Shown in pieces: positions 6,696 through 15,755 of a stretch of 20,981 bases of DNA. Within the stretch, counting starts at the first letter, position 1; the number at the start of each line of letters is the position of its first letter. The notes beneath the pieces were generated by a model, which worked only from the letters and a program-made list of their open reading frames with translations, did no database searches and had not been told where the DNA came from. Position numbers and translations under genes: made by a program. Origin of the DNA: Acidimicrobiia bacterium (GTDB lineage: Bacteria > Actinomycetota > Acidimicrobiia > Acidimicrobiales > Ilumatobacteraceae); contig RGSV01000001.1 of NCBI GenBank assembly GCA_010025655.1, positions 1-20,981 on the forward strand, written 5' to 3'.

Positions 6696-8031
6696 TCTCG
6701 AGGCCCAGACCACCTGCCATCGCCGCCCAATAGTCGGGCCACGACTTGGCGACCACTTCGGGGTCTCGCACTGCCACACCGTCGCAACGCAAACCAAGCA
6801 GCGCAAGCGACATCGCCAGGCGATGGTCGTCATGGCTGTCGAGCACCGCAGCATGCAGTGCCCGCGGCACGATGCGCAGGCCGTCAGGCAGCTCTTGCAC
6901 TTCGGTGCCGACGGCTCGCAGTTGCGTGGCGAGATCGCCAATGCGGTCGCTTTCTTTGGCGCGGATGAACCCGACTCCGCGAATGGTGGTCGGACCCTCG
7001 GCACACGCAGCAATCACCGCGAGCGTGGGCACGAGGTCGCTCATCGAGCCCATGTCGACATCGGCTCCGCGCAATGATTGCGTCGTGTCGCGTGAGACCA
7101 CCACGCCGTCAGCATCGCTTCGAACTGCGCAACCCATCGACTGCAGCACGTGCACGAACTGCGCTTCGGGCTGAGCAGTGTCGCTGCGCAAACCGGCAAC
7201 GCGCACTTCGCCGCCAACAATCGCCACTGCAGCAAAGGGATAGCTCGCCGACGACCAATCAGCACCGACGTTGTAGCGCCTGCCCTCATACGACACCGCC
7301 CCGACCTGCACCTGCTCGTCTGACACCTCGACGTGCGCTCCGAACGCTCGCATCACCTCCGCAGTCATGTGCAGGTACTCACGCGACACCATGTCACGTG
7401 GCAGCGAGACGACGAGTCCACCCAAGCGGGGGGCGACCATCATCATCGCTGAAACGAACTGGCTCGATACCCCGCCTTGCGCCACTAGTGCCTGGCGCGT
7501 AGAGCTGTCATGCTCCAGCTGTAACGCTCCACGGCTCACCGCAAGTGGAAGACAGTTGGGCTCACCTAACTCCTCCACGTTGGCGCCGAGTGTTCGTATG
7601 AGTCGAATGACGTCTCCCATCGGTCGACGACGCAGACCCGCGTCACCATCGATCGTGGTGCGACCGACGCGCAGAGCTGCCAGCGCAGTGAGAAATCGTG
7701 ACGTCGTACCCGCCAGCCCGGTGTGCACCGAGCACTCCGACGCATCGGCCAACGCGACTCCGCGGCGCATCACGACGTCGCGTGTGTCGCCTGCCAACTG
7801 TTCAATCTCTGCCCCGAGCGCACGCAGGCCGGCAACCATTCGCGTCGTATCGTCACCACTCGCCAGGCCTCGCAGCATGCTCTCGCCAGTTGAGAGAGCG
7901 GCACACACCAGCGCACGATTGCTGAGTGACTTCGAACCGGGAATCGCGACGGTTCCAACGAGCCGAGCTGTTCCACTGAGCGAAGCCGTGTCTGGTGCTG
8001 TTCGCGGTGCGACGAACGAGCGAGCAGCCAC
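6673..8031 (-). CDS. aroA: 3-phosphoshikimate 1-carboxyvinyltransferase (EPSP synthase)
   Basis: This 452-residue enzyme joins phosphoenolpyruvate to shikimate 3-phosphate, the sixth step of the shikimate pathway. Signature segments are PGSKSLSNRAL (31-41), GLAGTTSRF (105-113), LRRRPMGD (133-140), QGGVSSQF (185-192), RAKESDRI (357-364) and DDHRLAMS (401-408). GLAGT instead of the more common NAGT or NSGT is also found in mycobacterial AroA. The start is GTG, three bases after the tyrA stop, so it is the last gene of the scpA-scpB-rluB-tyrA-aroA operon. The cmk gene that often follows is not here; a convergent glycosylase gene overlaps the 3' end instead. Cytosolic. Assignment is secure. Confidence 0.97.
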   Translation of the reverse strand: MAARSFVAPRTAPDTASLSGTARLVGTVAIPGSKSLSNRALVCAALSTGESMLRGLASGDDTTRMVAGLRALGAEIEQLAGDTRDVVMRRGVALADASECSVHTGLAGTTSRFLTALAALRVGRTTIDGDAGLRRRPMGDVIRLIRTLGANVEELGEPNCLPLAVSRGALQLEHDSSTRQALVAQGGVSSQFVSAMMMVAPRLGGLVVSLPRDMVSREYLHMTAEVMRAFGAHVEVSDEQVQVGAVSYEGRRYNVGADWSSASYPFAAVAIVGGEVRVAGLRSDTAQPEAQFVHVLQSMGCAVRSDADGVVVSRDTTQSLRGADVDMGSMSDLVPTLAVIAACAEGPTTIRGVGFIRAKESDRIGDLATQLRAVGTEVQELPDGLRIVPRALHAAVLDSHDDHRLAMSLALLGLRCDGVAVRDPEVVAKSWPDYWAAMAGGLGLEIRDEPHR

Positions 8032-8034
8032 GAG

Positions 8035-9093
8035 TCAGGCGACTCGGGCAACGGCTGGCTTGAAGCCGCGGGCCAGGAGTCCGCCGCGGAACAATTCGAC
8101 GCTCGCTGCATCGACCACCATCACGAGCACACCACGATCCCCCTCGACCGAGTGACGTACTTCGAAGTTGGCAGTGTTCACGCCCAACTCGGCGGCCAGG
8201 GTGAAGACCTCTGCCGCAGCGCCCGCTCGGTCAGGAATCGGGATTCGCACTTCCGCGACATCATTCAACTCGCGTACGCGACCGGGCAAGTTCGCACGCA
8301 CCGCGCGGGCATCGGTGAGTCGCGCCTGCAATGCGGCCGAGTCTGTTTCGAACACGATCTTGCGCATGTCGGTGAGGCCGATGATCATCGCATCAATTGC
8401 CTCGACGATTGCTTCTTGATTTTCACGACAAATGTCGAGCCAAATCGCCGGGTGACCGCTGGCCACACGCGTCATATCGCGAAAGCCACCGGCAGCCAAC
8501 CGCATCACTGCGGCATGGTCATCGGCGCGCGTGCTGGCCAGTGACAACAGCGTTGCTGCCGCGAGATGTGGAAGATGACTGGTGACAGCCACGAGTTGAT
8601 CGTGACGGCGAGCCGGAAGAGCCAACACCTCGGCACCAAGCTGGCGTACGAGCGATGCCACCGCCGCGAACGTTTCATCGCTCGTAGTTGACGTCGGTGT
8701 CAACACCCAAACGGCACCACGAAACATTCCGGCGTCGGCTCCGTCGAGACCCTGCAATTCGCTGCCCGCCATCGGGTGGCCGGCGACGAAGCGCGCATCA
8801 GTCACTGCTTCCGCTACTGGGGCTTTTACCGATCCGACGTCGGTGACGATGCCGCGAGTTTCAGCCAGCATGCGACGCACTCCGCTGATCAGTGACGAAA
8901 CCGGCACGGCAACGAACGAGACGTCGGAATCGGCATCGACTCCCATTGCATCGATGAGTCCACGGTCGAGTGCTTCTGCGGCACGCTGCGGATCGTCGTC
9001 GGTGCCAGTGACCTTCCAACCAAGACCGCGCAGGGCGGCAGCAACCGAACCGCCGATCAAACCGAGTCCGAGCACGTTTGCGCGCTGCGTCAC
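8035..9093 (-). CDS. tyrA: Prephenate dehydrogenase with C-terminal ACT domain
   Basis: A 352-residue TyrA protein. The Rossmann NAD(P) motif GLGLIGGS is at 9-16, the active-site segment TSHLPHL lies near the middle, and DVGSVK and GHPMAGSE follow the order typical of the family. The helical dehydrogenase domain continues through IWLDICRENQEAI. The last 75 or so residues (VRIPIPDRAGAAAEVFTLA) form an ACT domain, usually a tyrosine-feedback site. It oxidatively decarboxylates prephenate (or arogenate; motifs alone do not separate them) for tyrosine synthesis. GTG start six bases after the rluB stop; coupled with aroA downstream. Confidence 0.95.
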   Translation of the reverse strand: MTQRANVLGLGLIGGSVAAALRGLGWKVTGTDDDPQRAAEALDRGLIDAMGVDADSDVSFVAVPVSSLISGVRRMLAETRGIVTDVGSVKAPVAEAVTDARFVAGHPMAGSELQGLDGADAGMFRGAVWVLTPTSTTSDETFAAVASLVRQLGAEVLALPARRHDQLVAVTSHLPHLAAATLLSLASTRADDHAAVMRLAAGGFRDMTRVASGHPAIWLDICRENQEAIVEAIDAMIIGLTDMRKIVFETDSAALQARLTDARAVRANLPGRVRELNDVAEVRIPIPDRAGAAAEVFTLAAELGVNTANFEVRHSVEGDRGVLVMVVDAASVELFRGGLLARGFKPAVARVA

Positions 9094-9099
9094 AGCACT

Positions 9100-9861
9100 T
9101 CAGCGTATTGCGAGACTGCGCACTTCCTCGGTGGTGAGATGCCGCCACTCGCCGGGCTTGAGCGCAGTATCGACGATGGTTCCGATGCGCGTGCGCACCA
9201 AACGATTCACCTCGTGACCAACCGCGTCACACATGCGACGCACCTGTCGATGTCGACCCTCGTGAATCACGATGCGCAGCACTCCAGGTTGCACCTGACC
9301 GACCTTTGCCGGTGAGGTGATCCCGTCGTCGAGCTCTACCCCACTGCGCAGCTTGGCGAGCGCTGACTCTGGCACGCCCTGTGGCCCGCTTCGCACATGC
9401 ACCAGGTATTCCTTCTCGACACCAAAACTTGGGTGCGTGAGGCGATGCGTCAAGTCTCCGTCATTGGTGAGGATGATGAGGCCTTCGCTGTCGAGGTCAA
9501 GACGCCCGACCGGGTGAACGCGGGGCTCTTCGGGCACCAACTCGACGACCGTTACGCGGTCGTGAGTGTCTTTTGCCGTCGTGATCACGTTGAACGGTTT
9601 GTGCAACAGGTAATACACGAGATCGGGTCGCACTCCGACAGGTGCACCATCGACGGTGACGGTGTCGTGTTCGACGTCGACGCGTCGACCGAGCACTGCA
9701 ACTTCGCCGTTTACCGTCACGCGACCCGCGACGATGAGTTCTTCACAGACCCGCCTGCTGCCAAAACCGCGCTGTGCGAGCACCTTCTGCAGCCGCTCGC
9801 CCTGCTGCTCGCCGTCGATCCGCTCGCCCTGTTGCCTCTCCTTTGGCTCGTCGTCGGCCAC
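9100..9861 (-). CDS. rluB: 23S rRNA pseudouridine synthase, RluB/RsuA family
   Basis: From the GTG at 9861 the protein is 253 residues. An S4 RNA-binding domain (RLQKVLAQRGFGSRRVCEELI, RVTVNGEV) occupies about 23-75. The RsuA-type catalytic domain follows, with GRLDLDSEGL carrying the catalytic Asp122, then THPSFGVEKEYLV and EGRHRQVRRM. It isomerises uridine in rRNA. A short Gln/Glu/Arg-rich leader (QQGER repeated) precedes the S4 domain. The frame stays open upstream to a possible ATG at 9951, but that part overlaps the end of scpB and is Pro-rich, so GTG 9861 (seven bases after the scpB stop) is preferred, though it lacks a Shine-Dalgarno. The scpB-rluB order is conserved in Gram-positive bacteria. 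Confidence 0.92.
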   Translation of the reverse strand: MADDEPKERQQGERIDGEQQGERLQKVLAQRGFGSRRVCEELIVAGRVTVNGEVAVLGRRVDVEHDTVTVDGAPVGVRPDLVYYLLHKPFNVITTAKDTHDRVTVVELVPEEPRVHPVGRLDLDSEGLIILTNDGDLTHRLTHPSFGVEKEYLVHVRSGPQGVPESALAKLRSGVELDDGITSPAKVGQVQPGVLRIVIHEGRHRQVRRMCDAVGHEVNRLVRTRIGTIVDTALKPGEWRHLTTEEVRSLAIR

Positions 9862-9868
9862 GAACGGT

Positions 9869-10489
9869 TCAGTCGTTCGTGTCGGCGGTGGCGGTGGTCG
9901 AGTCGGGCACGACTCGCAAGCCTGCTTCGAGTGCCTCGACCACACCGGCATCAGGTACGAAGTCGCTAATCGGCGGAAGATCTTCGAGCGAATTCACACC
10001 TAGTCGTTCAAGAAAGAGCGGAGTGGTGCCGTAGAGCACTGCTAGACCTGGGCCATCGTCGCGTGAAACCTCTGAGATGTAGCCACGTGCTTGCAGTGTG
10101 CGCAACACTGACTCGGGGTCGACACCGCGAATCGCCGAAATCTGCTGGCGAGAGATCGGCTGCTTGTAGGCGATGATTGCCAGAGTCTCAAGCGCCGCCG
10201 ACGACACCCGCGACTGTTGGCCATCGAGCACGAACCGCTCGACATACGACGAGAGCTCGGGGCGTGTCTGCAGGCGGAATCCGCCCGCTACTTTGACCAA
10301 CTGAAATCCGTGACCGGCCTCGTCGTAACTCGTCGCAAGCCGATTACACAACACTTCGACCACTGACGTCGGCTGTTCAAGCACCTGAGCCAGCAGTTTT
10401 ACGTTGACCGGTTCGACGGCGACGAGCAAGATCGCTTCAAGTGCAGCAACTACCTCTGGAGCAATATCACTGGGTTCGGTCTTGGCCAT
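9869..10489 (-). CDS. scpB: Segregation and condensation protein B
   Basis: A 206-residue ScpB (kleisin-associated winged-helix protein). It pairs with ScpA and Smc to form the condensin-like complex that organises newly replicated chromosomes. The first winged helix runs through EVVAALEAILLVAVEPVNVKLL; the second contains ETLAIIAYKQPISRQQISAIRGVD and the wing YGTTPLFLERLGV, hallmarks of the family. ATG at 10489 is preceded by AGGAG six bases upstream, which overrules the longer frame from 10540. That Shine-Dalgarno overlaps the scpA stop (TGAGGAG), suggesting tight coupling. The C-terminal tail is Thr/Ala/Asp-rich and probably disordered. No smc gene is in the window. Confidence 0.96.
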   Translation of the reverse strand: MAKTEPSDIAPEVVAALEAILLVAVEPVNVKLLAQVLEQPTSVVEVLCNRLATSYDEAGHGFQLVKVAGGFRLQTRPELSSYVERFVLDGQQSRVSSAALETLAIIAYKQPISRQQISAIRGVDPESVLRTLQARGYISEVSRDDGPGLAVLYGTTPLFLERLGVNSLEDLPPISDFVPDAGVVEALEAGLRVVPDSTTATADTND

Positions 10490-10499
10490 GCGAGTCTCC

Positions 10500-11273
10500 T
10501 CAGCCGTCGTAGTTGTCGATTGGTGCAAGGTCGGCACCATCTGGATTGTTGTTCCACGTCACCGTGATGTCACCGAATCGCTCGGCTTGGTCGAGATCAA
10601 CGCGACCTTGTTTGAACAGCTCAAGAATCGCCAAGAATCGCACCACTACTTCGATGCGGTCGGTGACGCCGGCAATAAGTTGCCGAAACGACACTCGCCC
10701 AAGCGACGGCAGTTGGCCAACGAGAAACTCCAAGGCCTCAGCGACACTGGCGCGAATTGGCGCGACGTGAAACAAGTCGATTGACACTGGCCCTTTCGGT
10801 TCGGTAGCCCGCAAGAAGGCGCGTTGCAAGCGTCGTGGGCTCACACCTTCGAGTAGGTCGGGCATAACGGCAGCGAAGCGCTCATCGGGGCCGGCCAAGC
10901 GCGGGTGCGTCAGTTCGGCCCGCTCGATGAGGTCGTGCATCACCGAGGCAACGTCTTTGAAGGTCTTGCAGTCAAGCAATCGCGCCAGTAGCAGGTCGCG
11001 CTCTTCCCACAATGCGAGTTCTTCGTCGAGTTCACCGTCGTCGCGGGTTGGCAGCAGTCGACGAGCCTTCAAGTCGATCAGCGTCGCGGCAATGAGCAGG
11101 AATTCAGTAGCCACCTCAAGATCCATCTCGGTCATTCGCTCAAGTTCAGCCAGATACGCCTCGATGATGCGGCTCAACGACACCTCATGAATGTCGACCT
11201 CTTCTTGCAAGATGAGGTGCAGTAGCAGGTCGAATGGCCCCTCGAAGACGGGCGTCGTGACTGCGTAGGGCAT
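10500..11273 (-). CDS. scpA: Segregation and condensation protein A (kleisin)
   Basis: A 257-residue ScpA kleisin that bridges the two Smc heads. The N-terminal motif FEGPFDLLLHLILQEEVDI (10-28) and the helical segment ATEFLLIAATLIDLKARRLLP are diagnostic. The C-terminal winged helix (RIEVVVRFLAILELFKQGRVDLDQAE, then FGDITV) binds the Smc head. The ATG at 11273 is chosen because MPYAVTTPVFEGPFDLLL matches the family start. A -10 box (TACTCT on the minus strand, 11281-11286) ends seven bases before it, indicating a leaderless message with no Shine-Dalgarno. It is first in the operon with scpB, rluB, tyrA and aroA. ParA, usually just upstream in actinobacteria, is missing; trpS diverges instead. 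Confidence 0.96.
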   Translation of the reverse strand: MPYAVTTPVFEGPFDLLLHLILQEEVDIHEVSLSRIIEAYLAELERMTEMDLEVATEFLLIAATLIDLKARRLLPTRDDGELDEELALWEERDLLLARLLDCKTFKDVASVMHDLIERAELTHPRLAGPDERFAAVMPDLLEGVSPRRLQRAFLRATEPKGPVSIDLFHVAPIRASVAEALEFLVGQLPSLGRVSFRQLIAGVTDRIEVVVRFLAILELFKQGRVDLDQAERFGDITVTWNNNPDGADLAPIDNYDG

Positions 11274-11280
11274 TTGTACG

Positions 11281-11308
11281 AGAGTACCGCTACGCGCACG
11301 AGTAACTT
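11281..11308. promoter_or_regulatory. Divergent leaderless promoters of scpA and trpS
   Basis: The minus-strand -10 box TACTCT (11281-11286) ends seven bases before the scpA ATG at 11273. The plus-strand box TAACTT (11303-11308) ends six bases before the trpS GTG at 11315. Both spacings place the first transcribed base at or near the start codon. The two boxes are 16 bases apart, so the -35 region of each promoter overlaps the -10 region of the other. RNA polymerase probably cannot occupy both at once (inference). Confidence 0.6.
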
Positions 11309-11314
11309 GGGAAT

Positions 11315-12301
11315 GTGGCTCGTGTCCTGTCGTGCATTCAGCCGACTGGCGAAGTGCATCTCGGCAACTATCTGGGGGCACTGCGCAACTGGGTGAGCGG
11401 CCAGCACGAGAACGACGTGTTCCACGGCATCGTCGATCTACACGCCCTGACCGTCACCGAAACGCCAAACGTGCTTGGCAACCAAACGCTCTCGCTCGCC
11501 GCCATGCTCTTTGCGGTCGGTCTCGACCCTGCCGTCGCCACGGTCTTTGTGCAGAGTCATCTGCCGCAACACTCGCAACTCGCGTGGATCATGGAGTGCA
11601 CCGTGTCGTTCGGCGAACTGAGCCGCATGACCCAGTTCAAAGACAAAGCGGCCAAACGTGAGGCTGATTTCGTGTCGGCAGGTCTCTTCACCTACCCCGC
11701 GCTGCAGGCAGCCGACATCTTGCTCTACGACGCCCACGAAGTGCCCGTGGGTGACGACCAGCGCCAACACATTGAGATCACACGAGATATCGCCATTCGC
11801 TTCAACCACCGCTTTGGTGACACATTCGTATTGCCAAAGGCCGTCACCCCGAAGGCCGGTGCCCGAGTGATGGATCTGCAGAACCCCGAAAACAAGATGT
11901 CGAAGTCGGCGTCAGGTGACGCGGGCATCGTGTATCTGCTCGATGACCCAGCCTCGATCGAACGCAAGTTCAAGCGTGCGGTCACCGACAGCGACAACGA
12001 AGTGCGCTACGACCGCACCACGAAGCCTGGCGTCTCAAACCTGCTCGAGATTCTCGCCACTGCCACCAATCGAACACCCGAGGCGGTCGCTGATGCCTAC
12101 ACGCAATACGGCCCGCTCAAAGCCGACACCGGTGCGGCGGTTGCCGAGATGCTGCGTCCCATTCGCGAACGTCATGCTGAGTTGGTGAATGATCGGGCAG
12201 AACTCGCACGACTCATTCGTCTCGGCGACGAACGCGCCGAAGCCGTTGCTGCCGCCACATTGGCGCGAGCGCAGGCAGCGATTGGTTTCTTGCCGCGCTG
12301 A
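11315..12301 (+). CDS. trpS: Tryptophanyl-tRNA synthetase
   Basis: A 328-residue class I aminoacyl-tRNA synthetase. It charges tRNA-Trp. The HIGH-type motif HLGN is at 15-18 after the family opening CIQPTGEVHLGNYLGA, and KMSKS is at 194-198. Segments FTYPALQAADILLY and VGDDQRQHIEITRDIA are characteristic of TrpS and line the Trp/ATP site. The GTG at 11315 is the only start that keeps the family N-terminus; an ATG one frame away at 11313 leads elsewhere. No Shine-Dalgarno is present, consistent with a leaderless message. It stands alone on the plus strand, interrupting a region of minus-strand genes, and converges with the HD-domain gene. Confidence 0.97.
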   Translation: MARVLSCIQPTGEVHLGNYLGALRNWVSGQHENDVFHGIVDLHALTVTETPNVLGNQTLSLAAMLFAVGLDPAVATVFVQSHLPQHSQLAWIMECTVSFGELSRMTQFKDKAAKREADFVSAGLFTYPALQAADILLYDAHEVPVGDDQRQHIEITRDIAIRFNHRFGDTFVLPKAVTPKAGARVMDLQNPENKMSKSASGDAGIVYLLDDPASIERKFKRAVTDSDNEVRYDRTTKPGVSNLLEILATATNRTPEAVADAYTQYGPLKADTGAAVAEMLRPIRERHAELVNDRAELARLIRLGDERAEAVAAATLARAQAAIGFLPR

Positions 12302-12337
12302 GCACTGCACGCCCAAAATTGGCGCGGCGGCTACCTG

Positions 12338-12784
12338 CTAGACCGCGTCGGCTTTCGCCAACAGGCCCTTCCACGGTTCTTCACTCGTGCCTGCCACGAG
12401 TGCCACGGTCAGCGCGTCACTGCCTGCCGATTGCAAGAGTTTCGCTCCACGCGCCTCATGTTCGTGGTAAGCACGAAACCTGGCACTTCGCCCACCGAGC
12501 ACTGTTGCGAACACTCGGGCCAGCGTGCCAAGCGGCGCTTCAATCTTGCCGATGTCGTGCAACAACGCCGCTCGCCGCGCCGCAGTCGGAGCCCCCGTCG
12601 CAATCGCGTCGAAGCGACGCAGCACCACCAACGCGTGTCGCTGATCGGCGGTGCTGAACCGCGAGAAGAGTTGCATCTCAGCAGGCAGCAGCATCTCACC
12701 GATTTCACGCGCTTCTGTCGCAGTGAGTGGCGCGGCAGTCAGGCTCGTGACGAATCGTTTCGCGAGATGCCACAGGTTTGACAC
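12338..12784 (-). CDS. Small HD-domain protein of unknown function
   Basis: A 148-residue protein with an HD-superfamily metal site. His50 lies in DQRHALVV, the His76-Asp77 pair in LLHDIGK, and His107 and His109 in YHEHEARGAKLL. These fit the H-HD-H layout of metal-dependent phosphohydrolases. The C-terminal part (ALVAGTSEEPWKGLLAKADAV) has lost the usual final HH pair, although a late Asp remains. The start is GTG at 12784, four bases after the xerD stop, so it is probably co-transcribed with the recombinase gene. No signal peptide or membrane segment. A nucleotide or cyclic nucleotide substrate is possible, but nothing in the sequence decides it. It occupies the place where parA is found in related genomes. 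Confidence 0.75.
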   Translation of the reverse strand: MSNLWHLAKRFVTSLTAAPLTATEAREIGEMLLPAEMQLFSRFSTADQRHALVVLRRFDAIATGAPTAARRAALLHDIGKIEAPLGTLARVFATVLGGRSARFRAYHEHEARGAKLLQSAGSDALTVALVAGTSEEPWKGLLAKADAV

Positions 12785-12788
12785 GGCG

Positions 12789-13433
12789 CTACTTTCGCAC
12801 GGCTCGCGGGTGCGACTCGCGATACACACTCGCCAACAACTCATCGTCGACTTTCGTATACACCTGCGTCGTGCTCACTGAGGCATGCCCGAGTAGCTCT
12901 TGCACGATGCGCAAGTCTGCACCATGCACCAACATGTGCGTGGCGCACGAGTGTCGCAGGGTGTGGGGCGATACGTGTTCTTTGATGCCTGCCAAGCCTG
13001 CGTACTTCTTCACGATGGCGAATGCCGCCTGACGCGTCAGGCGTGTGCCGTGCACCCCGAGAAACACGGCGTCTGCATGATCGCGAGTTCGCCAACGACC
13101 AGGCACCAACATCTCGCGCCCGCCCGCATCGCCATCGACCAACGATGCAGGGTCGTCGGTGCGTTCACCTTCGATGGCGAGGTACTTGTGCAGCATTCGC
13201 ACCGCGGCAAACTGCCGCGCCACCGTTCGCGCTGCCTTGCCGTGCTTGCGCAGCGCCTGCACGAATGCCTCAACATCACCAGTCGTCGCCTTCAGCGCCG
13301 ATGTGCCGCGCGCCGTCAACCAGTCTTCATAGTCACGCAAGTCGCGCCGGTAGGCCTCGATCGTCGTGGCGCTGCGGCCTTGCTCAATCTGCAGCCAGGC
13401 GAGAAACCGGTCGGCAGCAGCCAGCGAGGTCAC
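12789..13433 (-). CDS. xerD: XerD-like tyrosine recombinase with an internal deletion
   Basis: A 214-residue protein; XerD is normally about 300. The N-terminal core-binding domain (residues 3-97, with [17 protein letters not shown]) and the C-terminal end are both well preserved. The latter has [14 protein letters not shown] (His157, Arg160), [15 protein letters not shown] (His183, nucleophile Tyr192) and LTRQAAF. Between DDPASLVD (93-100) and [16 protein letters not shown] (120-135) only about 20 residues remain where about 105 are expected. This removes the motif carrying the first catalytic Arg (usually G-x-R-x-S-E) and the hairpin Lys. Family members need both for dif-site recombination, so the protein is probably inactive or altered. 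The frame is intact. GTG start overlaps the Nudix stop (GTGA). Confidence 0.85.
   Translation of the reverse strand: MTSLAAADRFLAWLQIEQGRSATTIEAYRRDLRDYEDWLTARGTSALKATTGDVEAFVQALRKHGKAARTVARQFAAVRMLHKYLAIEGERTDDPASLVDGDAGGREMLVPGRWRTRDHADAVFLGVHGTRLTRQAAFAIVKKYAGLAGIKEHVSPHTLRHSCATHMLVHGADLRIVQELLGHASVSTTQVYTKVDDELLASVYRESHPRAVRK
13089..13141. repeat. Imperfect 13-base direct repeat at the xerD deletion region
   Basis: TCGCCAACGACCA (13089-13101) and TCGCCATCGACCA (13129-13141) differ at one base and lie 40 bases apart, inside the part of xerD where residues are missing. They could be a trace of slippage or recombination, but such short repeats also occur by chance. Confidence 0.4.
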
Positions 13434-13999
13434 GCGGCGCGCAGCAGCCGCTCGGTGAGCAGCAGTCCGATCACCGTCTTGGCGTCATCAAGCCGACCGT
13501 CCACCACCATCGCCAGCGCTTCGGAGAACGGCACTTCTTCGATCGTCATATGTCGCTCTTCAGGACCATGCCGATCGGTGCTTGCCACCTTTAGGTTGCG
13601 CGCCAAGAACACCTCGACGCGCGAATCGGTGATGCCGGGTGCCGAGACATGCTTTCCCAAACGTTGCCACGACTCAGCCGTCATACCCACTTCCTCTTGC
13701 AACTCACGCTGTGCAGTGAGCAACGGATCCTCACCCTCTTGATCGCGCATGCCGGCAGGAATCTCGAGGGCCAACCGGTGCAGCGCTGGTCGGTATTGGC
13801 GCACTAACACCACGCTGGGACCGCTCGGCGTGTCGCGAAGTGCAACCACACCCACTGCTCCGGGCGACGTGACGAAGGTTCGACTGAATGCGGCGCCCTC
13901 GGGGTCGGTGAACTCTCCACGTACCAGTGACCACACCGCCCAATCATGGAGGTGTTCGAGCGGTGCCGAACGAAAACCGCCGACTGGCTCGTTGCGCAT
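13430..13999 (-). CDS. Nudix hydrolase, ADP-ribose pyrophosphatase-like
   Basis: A 189-residue Nudix enzyme. The Nudix box is at about 83-106, with REL and QEEVGM supplying the catalytic glutamates. The glycine at its head is separated from the first Glu by six rather than five residues, as often seen in actinobacterial ADP-ribose pyrophosphatases. The preceding [21 protein letters not shown] strand and the later Glu-containing loop ([14 protein letters not shown]) also fit ADP-ribose hydrolases. It likely splits ADP-ribose or a similar nucleoside diphosphate derivative in the cytosol. ATG at 13999 is 11 bases from the pyrG stop. The pyrG-Nudix-xerD order matches M. tuberculosis Rv1699-Rv1701. 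Confidence 0.9.
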   Translation of the reverse strand: MRNEPVGGFRSAPLEHLHDWAVWSLVRGEFTDPEGAAFSRTFVTSPGAVGVVALRDTPSGPSVVLVRQYRPALHRLALEIPAGMRDQEGEDPLLTAQRELQEEVGMTAESWQRLGKHVSAPGITDSRVEVFLARNLKVASTDRHGPEERHMTIEEVPFSEALAMVVDGRLDDAKTVIGLLLTERLLRAA

Positions 14000-14010
14000 C
14001 GCGGTGCGCG

Positions 14011-15726
<1,716 letters not shown>

Positions 15727-15734
15727 TCACACCT

Positions 15735-15747
15735 TGACGGGATGTCA
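15735..15747 (-). promoter_or_regulatory. Second TGAC-GTCA inverted repeat near the pyrG transcription start
   Basis: TGAC-GGGAT-GTCA has the same TGAC...GTCA half-sites as the longer repeat 25 bases away (centre to centre). It lies where transcription from the TATGCT box should begin, a position suited to a repressor site. Function is inferred. Confidence 0.4.
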
Positions 15748-15752
15748 GCATA
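15747..15752 (-). promoter_or_regulatory. Probable -10 box of pyrG
   Basis: The minus strand reads TATGCT just after the recN stop codon. A start about seven bases downstream gives a leader of some 55 bases containing the inverted repeat and the GGGAG ribosome site. No convincing -35 hexamer is visible at 16-18 bases. Confidence 0.4.
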
Positions 15753-15755
15753 CCC

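Noticed and set aside
9862..9951. Longer N-terminus for RluB from ATG 9951
   Set aside because: The extra 30 residues are Pro/Arg-rich, lie inside the scpB coding region and precede the S4 domain without similarity.
12302..12337. Possible terminator between trpS and the HD-domain gene
   Set aside because: Only a weak CCAA-AA-TTGG stem is visible, with no adequate GC stem or T run.
13020..13160. A simple frameshift hiding the missing part of xerD
   Set aside because: The gap region is under 80 bases, too short to encode about 85 residues in any frame, and no frame contains a G-x-R-x-S-E-like motif. Deletion fits better.
12900..13742. A 280-codon plus-strand open frame across xerD and the Nudix gene
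   Set aside because: It spans two well-supported minus-strand genes and shows no family similarity.
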